Origin: Holacanthus passer
Lineage: Eukaryota > Chordata > Actinopteri > Pomacanthidae
DNA: 64,000 nucleotides
Reading direction: 5' to 3'
Assembly: GCA_025331565.1 (NCBI GenBank)
Contig: JAFREQ010000130.1
Span: forward strand, 248,001 to 312,000
A program made the position numbers and the translations under genes. A model generated the notes under the pieces. The model ran no database searches and was not told the origin of the DNA. It worked only from the letters and a program-made list of their open reading frames with translations. Below are positions 1-13,260 of the stretch, piece by piece (within the stretch, counting starts at the first letter, position 1; the number at the start of each line of letters is the position of its first letter).

Positions 1-2773
1 AACTGAATATTTTACATTTCCTTTGTACTTTTCTGTATTCTTTCTCGGGGCAGCAGTGGTTCAGGAGGTACAGCAGTTGTCTGGTGATCTGAAGGTTCCC
101 AATTCGATTCCAGTTTTTATACTTTCTTGTACATTATATTTAATGGTATAATGTTAACAGACAGGTAATTAGGTGCTGAAACATGAAACTAAAGAGTAGA
201 AACAGAAAATGTACGTTAAACAACACTGAGGTTTATATTTTTTATGTCATGAAACTGTAATGTGTTTTGTTAAAATGGATTTTATAAAATTCCTATCAAA
301 CGAGTATCGTTCAGGAACCAGTATCAAAGTCCAGGTAAGCAGCCCTTGGCTGGTCACCTGGTCAACAGGTAACACTTAAAGGCAGCCATCACGTCACTGT
401 TTTATACCTGTTCAACTGTCGTGACAACAGACAGAGGTTAAACCAAATGGGACCTTCTCTCCGACACACTGATGTTTCATAAAACTGGATACTTGACTCC
501 AAGATGCTGCTTCACTTAAATGAAAACTGCTCCTTCGCCTTCTGGTTTGTCTCTGCGTTATGTGGCTCACTGCACAAGCTCATGATCTGCTCCGCCCAGT
601 CAGCGCTCCTCCTTATATTCTACTTTGGGGTGACGTCGCAAACATAAACATTTGTTTTCAAGCTCTGGGAATGTTTTACAAATATAAAACCCTGACCTTT
701 TAACAGAGGTCTCCATAACTGGGGGTCTATGGGGAAACTGCTTTAGGGCTGCAATGTGATTTTTTTCATGAAGGACCGAAGTCACTGGGATACATTAGCA
801 GTAAGTGTGAGTGGTGCTGCTGTATCCAAGACCTATTCTTTGCCAGCTCCTTAGTGTTGCTGAGCTAATCCAGGCATGTTTACACTGATGTTTTTAACGT
901 GGTAATGTAGATTTTTGTGCACTTTCTTCTAATAAACCGAACGACAAAATAAGGTCCAAACAAAACAAATGGTCAGCAGCAGTAACTGTGGGGATTACAG
1001 ATTAGGCATAATGTTCATCACAACAGGGTTTAAAGGGAACAACAACAGAGACCATGTGGTCTACATATGGCACAGATGGGCTTCCTGCTGACCAGATTAA
1101 CCTGCAGCAGACTCCACTCTGTGTCAGTGTGTGAGTCACACTGGCTGTGAAAGAACGCCGCCAACGTGTCAGGAAACACCACAACACTCCATCTTCTGGC
1201 ATTTGTCATCCAGTCGTGCAGACAACTTCTATTTTTGTAGGAGCCACTCAACGAGCATGGGCACTGTTTTCAATCAGCTTTCATACAGCAACAGTTCTGT
1301 ACACAGTCTGCTGTGGTTGGTGTGGTTTGCATGTTTTGCAGAGTAAACTTAAGGTGGATATTTGGAGTATTCGTCTGGTACAGGATCTTTTCTCCAGGTG
1401 TGGTGGAGGAGAAAAATAACCCCTGACAAATCGTTACTGAATTCATGACAGCAAAATGAATTACAAATGAATTAAACCAGGACACTACTGGCTTGGTTCT
1501 CATTTTCTATTAAAGCTGGAATTATACTTGACCCAAGCGCATACAGTAGTCCTGCCTTGTCATAAATCTGAAGATTATTAAGAGTTGAACATACCATTTT
1601 TAGGATCACCTCTCTTCTCTGCAAAAGAAAAATTTACACAATTACATAATTTCAGAACAAAATCAACAGGACTGAACTAAATTATAATTAAAAATAATTA
1701 AGCTTTTAAGAGGCGAGAGAAGAAGGCGAGCTGTTCATGAGTTAGAAAACATGCTGAAGTTCAGTTAGTGTGATTTTGTGAAGGCTGGAGAGAAGATGAG
1801 AGTTTTAGAGCCATTGGGTGTAAAAGCTGTCAGAGGAAACATGCTGCCTCGTCTCTTGGACGCCGTGGGCAGAAACAGTCAGAAAGTCAGCTCAGGAAGT
1901 CTTCGATGTGACCAGGAGAAGAAAAGCAAAAGCTTCGAGAGCTCAGTCTGTGTCTGATAAAAACCTCCCTCCCATAAAAAACCTTCTGTGTCTCAGCTCT
2001 GTGAGCCTTTGAACCCTCAGTCATCATCACAGTTTGAGTGGTGCACTTCAAAAGGCCGGCATGCTGAGAGGAGCTGGAGGGAAGCCAAAGCGGACCCTCA
2101 CTGCAGAGACGCTTACGACACAGAGACAGACTGACAGTTTTACTACAGCTGCAGAGAAACACACCGAGCTCACAGCAGCAGAGAAAAGAGAGAAACGGTC
2201 CCAAACCAAACCTTAACTCATGTCCTCATCTAAGAAAACACCTTTACACATTTCACATTTCGGGTACTTATACTACTCTCATACAGCTGATGCACATATG
2301 ATGTTGGTCTACTGTTGGGCTGCCATTTTTCAAAAAGCAAAGCACGGCAAACACTGCAGCCAATCAGCTTTCTACAATCTTTCAAGACTTCAACTTCCTA
2401 TATATTGACTTTCAAAATCCATTCACACATCACAGTGGCAGCAAAACCATGAATGTTTCATGTGAACTGTTGTTGTCTTTAGCTCATATTCACTCTTCTG
2501 TAGATGCAGATACACAAATTAACTTCAGAAACTGTTTCTCCCTGAGTTTAGTTCCTGTGTTGATTTGATTTTAAAAGCACGTCTTCCCGGTGCAGCTGGA
2601 CATGAGCGAGGCAGACAGGTTTGGGACGGAGGCGGAGGTCTTGTTAGCAGGAGAGGTCTTGTTAGCAGAACAGGTGGTAAGTGTTCATCAGTCTGAGCCC
2701 ATGTGTGAAATGTCAAAGGTCACACAGGTTGAGGAAGGACAGAAAGAAGACGAACTGAAATTGTCAAACTAAC
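1..2773 (-). other. wasl intron 4 (5' portion)
   Basis: This stretch follows the phase-1 donor at 2773/2772 on the minus strand. I looked for the next N-WASP exon (the basic region before CRIB) and saw nothing resembling it, so the intron probably runs out of the window. The only recognisable element is a tRNA-type SINE head near the left edge. Several short ORFs are present but none has coding character. Confidence 0.6.
47..113 (+). repeat. tRNA-derived SINE head
   Basis: GGGGCAGCAGTGGTTCAGG resembles a pol III A box. About 45 bases on is a B-box-like GGTTCCCAATTCGATTCC. This arrangement is typical of tRNA-derived SINE 5' regions in teleosts. The body of the element beyond about 113 is not recognisable, so the copy may be truncated. 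Confidence 0.65.
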
Positions 2774-5700
2774 CGGTTTTGCGCTGTCGTCGGTTGAGCA
2801 GGTCGTTGACGGCGGCTCTGAATCTTTTGGCTTCTTCTTCACTGGCGAAGTTCAGACCAATCTGACAGGTCTGAGAGGAGAAGAGGAAAAGCCACAAATG
2901 ACTAAAATGACTATGGAGTATTAAAATGGCACCTTGTATGAGAATGGATGGATCAGAACCAAAGCATCGCTGACTTTTAACGCCGACATTTAGAAAATCT
3001 TCTAACAATAAAACTAAACGAGTAATTTTAATAATTATCACCAGGCATCATCTGGAGTTAATAATACTGTTGAGTCACTTACAGGTGCATTATCAACACA
3101 AAACTGATTAGCAAAAATGAGACTCTTCATTCCTGGTTTAGTCTCCATGATTTAAATGTTCTGGTTTTATCTGAAGTGAGTGGTACAAAGTACAAAATTT
3201 CTTGTGGGGTCAGAAACAGTCAAAGCAAAGGCTGCTGCTCAAGAACCAGGTTGAGGAGAGTTTGACAATGAACAGCTGGACACATTTTACTTATTACAGG
3301 ATATTGATCAACCGATATCATATTCTAACATCAGTAGGTCAATGAAAACATCAATAACTTAATTATTGTAAAGATGAGCACAGAGTCACAGCTTGGCCTC
3401 GGCCTGCTCCTCCTGAACATCCTGTCACCAGGCATCACACAGAAGAACATACTCAGGGTTAAACCTTTTATTTATCTAATAATATTGTTGATTGATTTCA
3501 TCAACGTGATATTGATTTATTGTTTATTGATTAAGCTGAATCAGAATATATTTACTAGAGGACATTTTGTGCTTCGCTGTGTTGAAGTGTTGAAATATAC
3601 ACCAACAGTGTGACACAATACATTATGATACGAGCGTCAGTCTAAGACGACCACAGTCAGATACTTCAGCACTAACATTTCTCATACTCTCATATTCAGT
3701 CAAGGAAAAAAAATCAAACAGTCTGATTAATCCCACAAAATCAGGGTTAATTTATTCAATGCAAAGAAAATGCTTCACGTTTTGTGAGGAGACATAAAGA
3801 GCGTATTATTGTACGACCACACTATGCAGTTCAGCGACCTTGTTGCTTTGTTGCCCTTCTTCACTTTTCTTCTAAGTTTTCTCAAATTTCAGAAGCTTTT
3901 CATAACATCAGAAACAGCAGACAAACCACTGAAGGTCTGTGGCTGCTTCACATTACTGTACTGTACTGTGGTAACAAAGCTAAAACACAGCAGACCCTGA
4001 TGTGAATATTTGACTGTGTAACTCATCCAGTGGTTATCACAGCGTATTAAACAGAGCAGGACTTGATCAGTGAGAGCAGCTGCTGGGGACGTTTTGGTTT
4101 TGAGGTAATGACAAAGAGCTGCACACTCACATCTCCTGCGAATGAGATGAAGTAGGATCTGGAGCTGCTGATGGAGAAGTTGTGGTACAGTTCCTGTTCA
4201 AACATCGTTTTCCCTTCCTGCAAAAACACAAGACCGAGGAAGAAACTTCAGAGTAGATTCTCCTTCAAGTTTAGACAGACCACATCTGTAACTGCAGATT
4301 TTCATCCACTGAAAACAAAACACCTCCACATTAAAGTCATACTGTTCATTTAAAAGGTAAACCAACAGATTCATTTCCTTCCTTCCAGACAGTCACTATT
4401 CATTTCTCTGAAAATTAATGTCAGATGACTTGGCTGTTGTTTTTCAGTGCAAGAAATGAGCAAATTCACGATTTGCCTTTTCAAATTGTTGGTCTTTCTT
4501 GATTTGATTTCCTATTACTACTATTGGATTATTATTGGATTGGACTGGTGTGCTTGAATGCACCAAGAACAGTTTTCAGAATAACCCCTGTTCTTCATTG
4601 CCGTACCAACCACAGTCGCCTCATGAATTATGTAACATCAACAAAAAAATGTAATGGATGTGCAACATGTTACAAGTCTCAGCAGGTTTGTGTTTAATAG
4701 AAATTAACTGAAACCAAAGGCATATTTTGTCCACAGACTCTTTAATAGCCTGATGGATTCCAGAACCTCTACAAGAATCAGACAGTAAACACACATCACT
4801 GGCTGGTTATTCACTTTGATCCATTAGACCTGCACAATCGATTCCACAGCATCTTTAAAAGATGGTATTAATTTCTTCAATGACCACCGACAGAGTGTGG
4901 CTTCAGTCTGGCCACAGTCTACATACTGCAGAGGTGGTGTAAAAGAGCGTCAGCAGATTTAAAAGGAGCTGGAGGAGGATGCTGGTGTCACCAGACAGAC
5001 TTTTAAATGTTGATTACCATTATTGTACACACAATCACAACATCACGTATAGCTTTGAGCAAAGTGTGGAGAGATTGGGAAACGTTTGATTCATTAAAGC
5101 TTTCCAGTCTTTCTGCTAAGCTAAGCTAAGCTAAGCTAAGCAGCTGCTGACTGTACTTCATATTTAATGGAGAGACAATGATAGGTATCAGTCATCTCAT
5201 GTATATTTGCCAAGACTAAATTGAATGGTGTTTAAGCTTTACAGATGTTTCCCGTACAGGATGATCTCACTCACCTTGATGTCAAACACTCTGATGAAGT
5301 AGGACCTCTGTGGGTTGTCTTTGACCAGGCAGGCCACACCACAGCACCTCTTCACCCAGCTGCAGCTCCGGTCTGTGCCGTAGACCTGGACCACCGCCGA
5401 ACACAGAGTCTGAACACACACAGGACAAAGGACAGGACAGTCATTAGCTGCACGGTTTGCTGCACATTTAATAACCTATGTATTTACATTTAATAATAAG
5501 GTATATTGAGTCCTGCAGTGTGTGACGTTGCAGATTTTACAGATACATCTGGTGTGTTAAAAGCCTTCAAGCTGCACACGTGTCAGATAGCAGCAACAAA
5601 GAAGAGAAAATCTGCATGATGCAAAGTATTTAAACAGTGATAAGAAGCAGATACAGCACACACCTGCTTCACCAGGTGAGAAACAAAGAGCGGGTCATTG

Positions 5701-8700
5701 GAGCAACACTGAGACCTTTTGAAATCAGATTAGGAGTCACATATGCAAATAGCTTCACAACCGATTCTCAAATGTGCAGAATAAAATGAGCTTCATATTT
5801 TGTCTGTGCATTCATTTGGCATTTTTGACTTATAATCTTGGCGTTGTACTTCAAAATTAACTTGACAAATGAAAGGCACATTCCTCTAATTTAGTACACT
5901 GCTTTCTTGTATAAAGTTAAGGGGCTTGTGAGATTAAAAAAAGAATGGTAGAATTCAAAGTGCAGAGACTGAGCTATCGTGACTTTCGAGGCCTCAGCGT
6001 TTTCCAACGGAAGAGCTTGTTGGACAGTAAAACAGCGTCTGAAATGACCTCCTGCACACCTTTCTTCACTCTTGTCCTTTTTTTATGTGAACAGCTGTGC
6101 AACACAATGTCTTCGAGGAGAGACTGTCTGACAGTGTGTGTTGTTATCCCCAGTTGTACGATTCATCACATCTCACACCTCTTTGTGACAGCAGGTGTCA
6201 CAGCCCTTCCAGTGTGGACATTCAGAAAAGTTAGAAACACTTAGACTTTAGATACGATGTACAAACTGGTTCTTTCACTAGCAGGATATCTGCGCCTTAG
6301 TGCACTGAGGAGCATGTCTCCTACTGAAGCAAGGTTAACATCTGGTTCACAGGTAGCCCAGTCGACCTTGTTAACATTCAACACTGGAGCCGGGAGCATC
6401 AGAGCAGCAAGGAGGCAGAAACATGGTGAGTCATTAAGATAAATCACTTTAGAGCCATTAACGTCTGCACAGAATTTTATGCCTCTAGTAGATATTTCAG
6501 TGAATAAGTGAAAAATATGACCAAAGTCAGTAATCTGGACACCATGACCGTCTGTATAAAAGTTAAATGGTGATCCATCCAATAACTGTTGAGATATTTC
6601 AGTCTGGACCAAAGTGGTGGACCAACATTTTCATGCTTGGACAACATGAGGTTTGAACTGGGGGACAGATTATTAGCATTACTGATGTTTTGGCAGCAGC
6701 CCTTGGTGAGTTGGAAGCTCACTACTGTCCAAAATAAAACTGTCTGTTCCCTGTGCGCTAGCATTAAGATTTCCCATCATTGGTTTTATAAGACCCAGAC
6801 CAAAAGCATGTGTCTCTTCCCTGTTGGACTGCAGACAGCTTTACTTCCTTCTTGTTTCAGGGGCTGTTTGCCCTCAGTCTGGTCTTCAGCACGGAAACAC
6901 GGGGTTAGTTGGATTGAGGTCATGTGACTGATTTGAGCAGTCAAAACACTCCACTGTTTGGCCATAAAAACCTCCTTTGTTGGTGTGTCTGTCTGTTTAG
7001 GATCGTTCTCCTGCTGTGTTGTCCTAAAGTTGGGGGACAGAGAGTGTTTCACTTCAAGTCAAGTGTATGTGACATTTCTCTACAGTGTCTGTAGAGAACC
7101 TTCTCTACAACCTTCATTTGTGCAGGACAGGAAGCAGAGTCCAGCTGCTGTCCTCAGCACTGTTCTGTCCTTGGACTGTTCTGGTTTGTGGTTTTGAGGT
7201 TTCTGCAGAAGCCACTCTGTGTTACATCCTCTGCCAGGATTTCTCCCTCTGTGGCAGAAAGCAACTCCAGCCGCTGGGGGAGGAATGAGGAAATGCCACT
7301 GGTCCCGTTTCCTCCTCCGTGATTTATGAGTGCAGGTCAGAGAAGCAGCAGGAAACACTTTTTACTGTGAAATCACCACTCAGCATCACACAGGAAAGGT
7401 CAAAGGTCGGCTGTTAAAAGCCTCATTTGGGCTCTGTAAATTCTCACCAAGAGAAAGTATGCAGCAATAAACCCAGACAGACTCTCTGCAGGTTACATCA
7501 GCTAACAGCAAACTAAAACACCAGTAATTTTCTATTCAAGCTCATCCAGTGTGAGGATTTGCTGCTTTTCTGTTTTTCTGTTTTCTGAATATATTTGGCT
7601 CTTGAGACTGTTGGACTAAACAAAGCAGTGGAAGACATCATGATGGATGGACTCTTGTTAAGGGTTAACTGAATGACAGTCATTAGTTGCAGCCCAAGTT
7701 TAAATTCATTTATATAAAAATCAACTACATATATTGCTATAAATTGATAATCCATCAGTTTCAACATTTAGTCACCTTTCAGTTTCTCTTTAGTTGTTAT
7801 CGGTGCAAGCAGTTAGAGCTAGAACTTCTTTGACATCATCTGAATTGCAGTGCATTTAAGAACATGGACAGCTAATCTGTGATTTGGGAGCTGGATGTTG
7901 AACAGCGAGCTGACATAGACTTGTAGATATTAAAATTTCCCATTTTGAGAGCACATTAAAGACTTCTCAACCACGTTGGCTTAACAGTTGAGGTTCAAAG
8001 TTAATTCTAGACCCAAGAGTAGTTGACAAAGCAGTTTCAGCACAGGGTCCATTCGCCTTGTGGTAAGATTGTTTTGTCAGCCACTGTTTTCAAGGTCAAG
8101 AATCAACTTTCAATCTCACCACCAAGAGGAGTCCTGCTCTCAAGTGCACTACAACATGATGAGAACAATACGTGGAACACAATTCTGGTATCGGTCTACG
8201 TAATTTTAAGCCTTATTTCAATTCACCCAATCAAATCTTACATGAAGCAGTGACGTCAGTGTTGTATCATGGGCAAACTGTCACACTGAGCCAGACAGCA
8301 GCCTGCTACACAACACAACAAGCCACATTAATTTTACTGCTAAAGTCTCCATCTCCATCTTAACTTTCAAACATGAACACACATCTTGTCCTGCACCTTA
8401 GCTTACAGAACAAGCCACCAAACAAATCAAAATGGGGAAACTGTACTGCTGCTGTCAGAGATAGCAGGTTAGCTAATTAGCTGCTCAGCTGCAGCACATT
8501 GAACTGCATGTAAAATAACCTGCAAATGCCACTTTGGGTCAGTTAGATGCTGGCGTGCTCCTTTCTCTTCAATACATCTGACAACGCACTGTCTGCCCAA
8601 GACATGTAGGCTACAGTACAAGTTCATTCCCTCTGGGAGCTGCTGTCAATCAAACACAAACTACTCTAAACTCTAAAGCTGCTGAGACGAAAGGGAGCAA

Positions 8701-11104
8701 TTCTAATATTTCCCCAAAGACGCTATAATCTCTAGTGAAATACAATTTGTCATCCATAACTGCTGAGGTTAAGAAAACTTGAGACCTATAAAATCTGGTC
8801 ACAGTTCAGAAAAGGTTGAAAAATCAGCTGCATCCAAAAGTCATATATTTTAAGTATCTAATTCAGTGTTTCCCCAAACTTTTCATGTAATCTACCTCTG
8901 GATAAATCCACCACAGAGCGTTTCAGGAGCAGAGGGGCTCTCCACAAAGCCGGATTAGCAAATTAGCCACATAACTTTAGGAAGATTAAATCTAATGTTT
9001 TCTAAAATTGTGTTTTTTCTTTTAAGAAAAAAACAACAGCATGCATAGCCTGAAACCTAACACTAAAACATCACAGATTTAAATTTTACATGTGAATCTA
9101 TATCAACGGATTTAGCTTTCCAGACAGATATCTGTCTAACTTTCTAATCCTGCTTTGTGAAATATCCCCCTGGACAACCCTCCATCTGTGTGTTTGTGTC
9201 TCTTTAACCGAGACTGACACTCAGGACCAAAACAGTTCAATTACTCTTCACTTTGCTGGTAACACCTGGGATTAGTCCTGGGTACAGCATTTAAATCATT
9301 TTGTTGGAGAATACCAAAAAGTAATTACAGTAACTACCAGTGATTTCAATGCTTGTTTTTATTTGTTCATTGCATGTAAATCTATCTAACCAGCCGTAGT
9401 TTAATCGACTGTAGTGACCTATGAGCTCAGGTGTTTTATTCCGCATACACCCGTCCGGCTCCTGTTCAGCCTCTGAGACCGGCAACAGCTGACATTAAAA
9501 CCTGCTGAGCTGTCCTGCAACCATCACTTTATATCACCCCCTAAAAGATCAGATTAAACAGCGTTCAGCTTCCTGTCCCATCTCTATTTGTCGACGGAAG
9601 ACACCACCATAGTTGATGAAGTGGAAGAAAATGCCGCAACACAACAATTCTTTGCTCCAGCAACATTTCTACAGATGACACAACATTTGGACATCTCTAT
9701 GTGGAAACCTCACACTGTTTAACATCAGGGTCAAGGAAAAAGTGGTCGGCCATTGCAGTGTGTAGATTATAAGATAAGATAAACCTTTCTGGACCCAGTT
9801 TACGACTTGTAATGACAATTAAAGCAATTAGCCAGATGTTCTGTTGCCCAACTAACTTTAAGTTCACTGCTCGGGTTTACAATTTCATCCAAAAAGCCTC
9901 AAGCAGTTTCAACAGCTTTATATACTTGACACCCACTATCAACCCACTGCCATCCATCTATCTCCTCACCAACTTCTAGTCACGTAAATAAGTAAATATA
10001 AAATGATGTGTCCGGTGTGCCACCTGGAGCTCCACTGGAGACTCTTGAAGTTCCAGGTGTTAACAACTGAAATCTGTTGTTCAGCAGGATCAACAATAAT
10101 ATAAAACAAACTGTTTTAATGTAAAACAGTGAAAAGCAGCAAATACTGACATTAGAGTAACTCGACTAATCATTTAAATGTTTCAGCACTAATTATAGAT
10201 ATAAGAATTGGACCATATGAAAATGTTAAAAATTTATTATCATCTATTTGACTGCCACTAATTTCATTAACAATCAACCCGTCAATTATTTTCTCTATCA
10301 CTATTTGGGTTAGAAAATTTCAGAAAATAGTGGAAAAAGGCATCACAATTTCCTAAACCAGAAGTTAACAAGTTCTTGCTGGTTTGTTTCATCAGACCAA
10401 GTTCCAAACCATGAAATGATTTCAGTTTATTATCATAGAGGACCAGTAAATATTCACATTAACTGTGCTCAGAACAGTTATTTTACCTATTTTTGCTTTG
10501 AAAAAATTACGTACTCAGTTATCAAAGATGCTGCAATATTCATAATGGCAAATTTTATTTATTATATTATTTTAACAGAATCATAAAATATGACCAGGAT
10601 GCAGTTGTTGATGTCTGCACTAAAATAAGAGAAGCTTTATATCTTCATATTATTACAGTGTTAGTTATTAATGTTTGTGCTTAGTTGTTAGTGTCTCTAT
10701 GTAAAAGTTCAATTCAGTGACAGCAGAGTTGTGACTTCTTGAGGCTGAAGCTGGTTTTTGTCTGGTTTAAATCTGAGGTGATGCAGCAGAAGCTAAAGGA
10801 CAAACCAGATGAAGAAGGGGTCGCCATATTTTTTAACATCCATCCAAATGCGTGTAAACAGTGAAGAGGAGCAGGACTGTGAAGGCTTTGACCTCACATC
10901 AGCTCAGAGGAGAAACTGGGAGCAGAAACACACGCTGGCCGGTTTTACCGAGCGGAGGCTGGACGGACCTGCAGGTGGTAAACAAACCGGGAAACTTACG
11001 GCGCATTTCCTGCCCAGGTAGCCGAACAGACACTCGTTCTCCTGCGGGGTCAGGAGGATGGAGCCCACGTTGGCAGACCTGCGGGGCGGCGGGTGGCTGT
11101 TCAT
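2774..11104 (-). CDS. wasl: wasl / N-WASP, 5' part (WH1 domain), partial gene
   Basis: Four minus-strand coding exons are visible: 11104-11000 (35 codons), 5409-5275 (45), 4217-4131 (29) and 2870-2774 (32 codons plus 1 nt). They join in frame to about 141 residues, with consensus splice sites (donors gtaagt, gtgagt, gtgagt, gttagt; acceptors ending cag). The product matches the N-WASP N-terminus: NVGSILLTPQENE, CGVACLVKDNPQRSYF, FDIK, EQELY and LNFASEEEAKRFR are recognisable WH1/EVH1 segments, ending in RRQRK. In N-WASP this domain binds the proline-rich region of WIP-family proteins; the full protein links Cdc42 and PIP2 signals to Arp2/3 actin nucleation. The basic, CRIB, proline-rich and VCA parts are not in the window and should lie to the left of base 1, because the last exon ends in phase 1 and no continuation is seen in 1-2773. 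The start ATG lies in a good context (ggggccATGa). The N-terminus before NVGS is short compared with human N-WASP. wasla versus waslb cannot be decided. Confidence 0.95.
2871..4130 (-). other. wasl intron 3
   Basis: This 1.26 kb intron lies between wasl exons 4 and 3. It is AT-rich and no further gene or clear repeat was recognised. Confidence 0.8.
4218..5274 (-). other. wasl intron 2
   Basis: This 1.06 kb intron lies between exons 3 and 2. Apart from the GCTAA-containing repeat at about 5085-5215, nothing is recognised in it. Confidence 0.8.
5085..5215 (+). repeat. Interspersed repeat with (GCTAA)5 run
   Basis: A run of GCTAA units (5115-5141) is followed by CAGCTGCTGACTGTACTTCA and then 'atatttaatggagagacaatgataggtatcagtcatctcatg'-type sequence. 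I recognise this as one end of a very common teleost interspersed repeat. A copy in the opposite orientation lies at about 59,660-59,865, and a further related piece at about 27,395-27,600. The class of the element is not known to me. Confidence 0.55.
6495..6640 (+). repeat. Degenerate interspersed repeat ('gagatatttcagtctggacc' type)
   Basis: The text around 6585-6625 (ccaataactgttgagatatt, then tcagtctggaccaaagtggt) recurs in similar form at about 14,995-15,060. It belongs to the set of dispersed repeats that surround many teleost genes. Confidence 0.45.
10160..10512 (+). repeat. Interspersed repeat, 'actaatcgtttcagc / gctgcaacta' family, degenerate
   Basis: Segments such as CTCGACTAATCATTTAAATG, TCAATTATTTTCTCTATCAC, AGAAAATAGTGGAAAAAGGC and TTTCAGTTTATTATCATAGA match my memory of a very abundant teleost repeat whose ends read roughly 'gggctgcaactaacgatt' and 'cgtttcagctcta'. 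A shorter, clearer copy lies at 40,590-40,830. Confidence 0.55.
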
Positions 11105-11480
11105 GGCCCCGAATTCTTCTAGTTAACCCCGAAACGATGCACTTCTCCCCGGACGGACTCGGCGAACAGCAGGAATTAGAGAAGATCCATGCGGGCTCCG
11201 GTTGCTGTGGCCTGCAACCGGATCATCTCCCACTCCGACTCCCGGCTGGAGGGCGGAGGAGGCCGGGGGCTGTTTCCCAGGACTGGCTCCTGCTCGGGAA
11301 AGAACCGTAACTCCTCCGGTTGGTGTTAGGTAAGAAATGAAGGGCTCGCTGTTTGTCTGTACGCCGAGAAACGCTCAACTTTCATTCGTGAACTCCAGCA
11401 GCTGCAGCGGCGATGCGAACATCCAACATGGCCGCCAAGACGGAAGAGACCATTTTAAAGAGAGAGGAGGGGGGCGCTGG
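11105..11480 (-). promoter_or_regulatory. wasl: wasl 5'UTR and promoter, GC-rich
   Basis: This GC- and CpG-rich stretch lies directly upstream of the wasl ATG and contrasts with AT-rich DNA on both sides. It contains GC-box-like runs around 11,250-11,270 and, at 11,424-11,436, CAACATGGCCGCC, one base away from the YY1 consensus CAANATGGCGGC. There is no TATA box. This is the usual look of a housekeeping CpG-type vertebrate promoter. The transcription start is not determined. Confidence 0.6.
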
Positions 11481-12892
11481 TTTCAGTAAAGTCTGGAACT
11501 GTCCGCTGTGAGGAGGAAGAAATGGTCAAGATAGTGAACACACACACACTCAGTAAGGTACGATACGATACTAGCTTTAAGTTAAAGCTGTCTGTTGTGT
11601 GTGTTTTTAGCGAAGCGAAAATGTCGTCGCTAACACAGAATGGTTCGCTCCGCTGTGGCAGCAGCTCTGCGGAGTGTGACGTAACGAGGGGGAGGAGCCA
11701 GATGATGGACGTGAAAATGTCAATAAGACGCATTCCGTCATCAATAATTTATAAACATATTTTGTACACGTGATTCCTTCTGTGGAAAAATTATAAAATA
11801 TTATAACGTTGCAACACGTAAATAATATTAATGCTGCATTTTCCAGAAAAAGTAAATTATATATAATAATTACATCAAATGCATAAGAAAATAAAGTAAA
11901 AACAAAAAATACTGTTTTTCTTTGACTTAATTAAATATAACAATCATGACCACATTTCATCATTATCTCAAATCTATGTGACAGTGTGGATTAGATTATG
12001 AAATAAGGTTTGGGGTTTTCAAGGATCATACTCAAATCAAATATTTGTGTTATCCCGCAGTGTGATTTTCATAAATGGATCAGTCAATCTTAATTATCTT
12101 ATATTTGTAAAGATATTCTAAGAAAACATCCTGTTTTTCTTGCATCTCTTCTGTAATTTAAATGAAAAGTCATTGTTTTACTAGAAAACAATAATTTTGT
12201 TCTGGAGGTTCCAGAGTATAAAACAGAGTAAAAAGCCTTTATCTTGCATCTTATTTGTTGGCCACTTGGGGGCAGACGAAACAAGCTGTAAACACAACAC
12301 TGACATATTATCACCTTTTAATGATTGATGAATTTATATAGCTAATGTGTTGGTGTAACATACATCATTTCTCATGTTACGTCCTGCCCCACCTTGAAGC
12401 TGCAACACATGTAGACTCCTTTATCAAAACAAATAAAATCAGGAGGAGGGTTCTGGAGGTGGTGGTGGCAGATGGATGGATGCCGGTGGAGATCGGCGTC
12501 CCGCAGGTCCCACCCACCTGCTGCAGGGTTAAAGCCCGTCAGCGGCATTAACACCAAAACTAATCTGCAGACCAGCTGCTTCTACACTCTGCTGCATGAA
12601 ACACTGAGCAACAAGAGGCGTTAAAGGACCATTCACAACTATCACCTGTGTTGTCACAATGATGCTTGTGTCTCATAGAGGCCACAGTGTTCATGACAGA
12701 CACAGTCTGAAAGTGTTAGACTGCTACAACATCCTGGTGATTTATCTGATCGTAGAGTCCGACCAGTAGTGAAGATTAGGTGCTAAAGGAAAGATCATTT
12801 ACATTCACTTTACAAAAATGTAAAGAGTTCATCGTCTGGAGATCAGGAATGGAATCAGGATAAGAAACATGAAAGTTTTCACATACTCTGTG

Positions 12893-13260
12893 AAATACCT
12901 GAACATCTACTGGATGAATTAGCTGACAGTTTGATACAGATATCCGTGGTGCTCAGAGGATGATTGTGGTGATCCCCCGACTTCTCCTCTAGCGCAACCA
13001 TGAGCTCAACATTTGTGGTTTTTAATGAAATGTCTTGACAACTATTGGACTGCCATACATTTGATAAACACATTCATGTCCCCTCAGGATAAAATTGTAA
13101 TAGCAATAAGTGTAATAATTGGTCCTCTGACTTGTCATCGATCACCATAAGAAGGTCAAAATGTCAGTTTGTTCAATAATACAATACAAACTTTGGTTTA
13201 CGACCAATTACTTTCAAAACTAATGACATCAACAAGTTTTTCACTATGAGCGTTTAAGCA
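12893..13260 (+). repeat. Interspersed repeat ('tctagcgccaccatgag / gacaactattggatgg' family)
   Basis: Marker strings include CTCCTCTAGCGCAACCATGA, GAAATGTCTTGACAACTATTGG, CATTCATGTCCCCTCAGGAT and TTTGGTTTACGACC. These are degenerate forms of a very common teleost repeat. Other pieces of the family lie at about 18,258-18,480 (same orientation) and at about 21,715-21,860 and 49,395-49,575 (opposite orientation, TGATGATGGCGCTAGAC). Confidence 0.6.

Larger units (their letters stand above)
5410..10999 (-). other. wasl intron 1
   Basis: This 5.6 kb intron separates the WH1 start exon from exon 2. It contains degenerate interspersed repeats (about 6495-6640, about 9768-9793, about 10,160-10,512). 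A LINE-tail-like inverted piece (TAAGATAAGATAAACCTTTC) is at 9771-9790. No nested gene with coding character was found; short ORFs here have no recognisable similarity. Confidence 0.75.

Noticed and set aside
11522..11773. 83-codon plus ORF divergent from wasl
   Set aside because: It could suggest a bidirectional promoter product, but composition and length are unremarkable and no similarity is seen.
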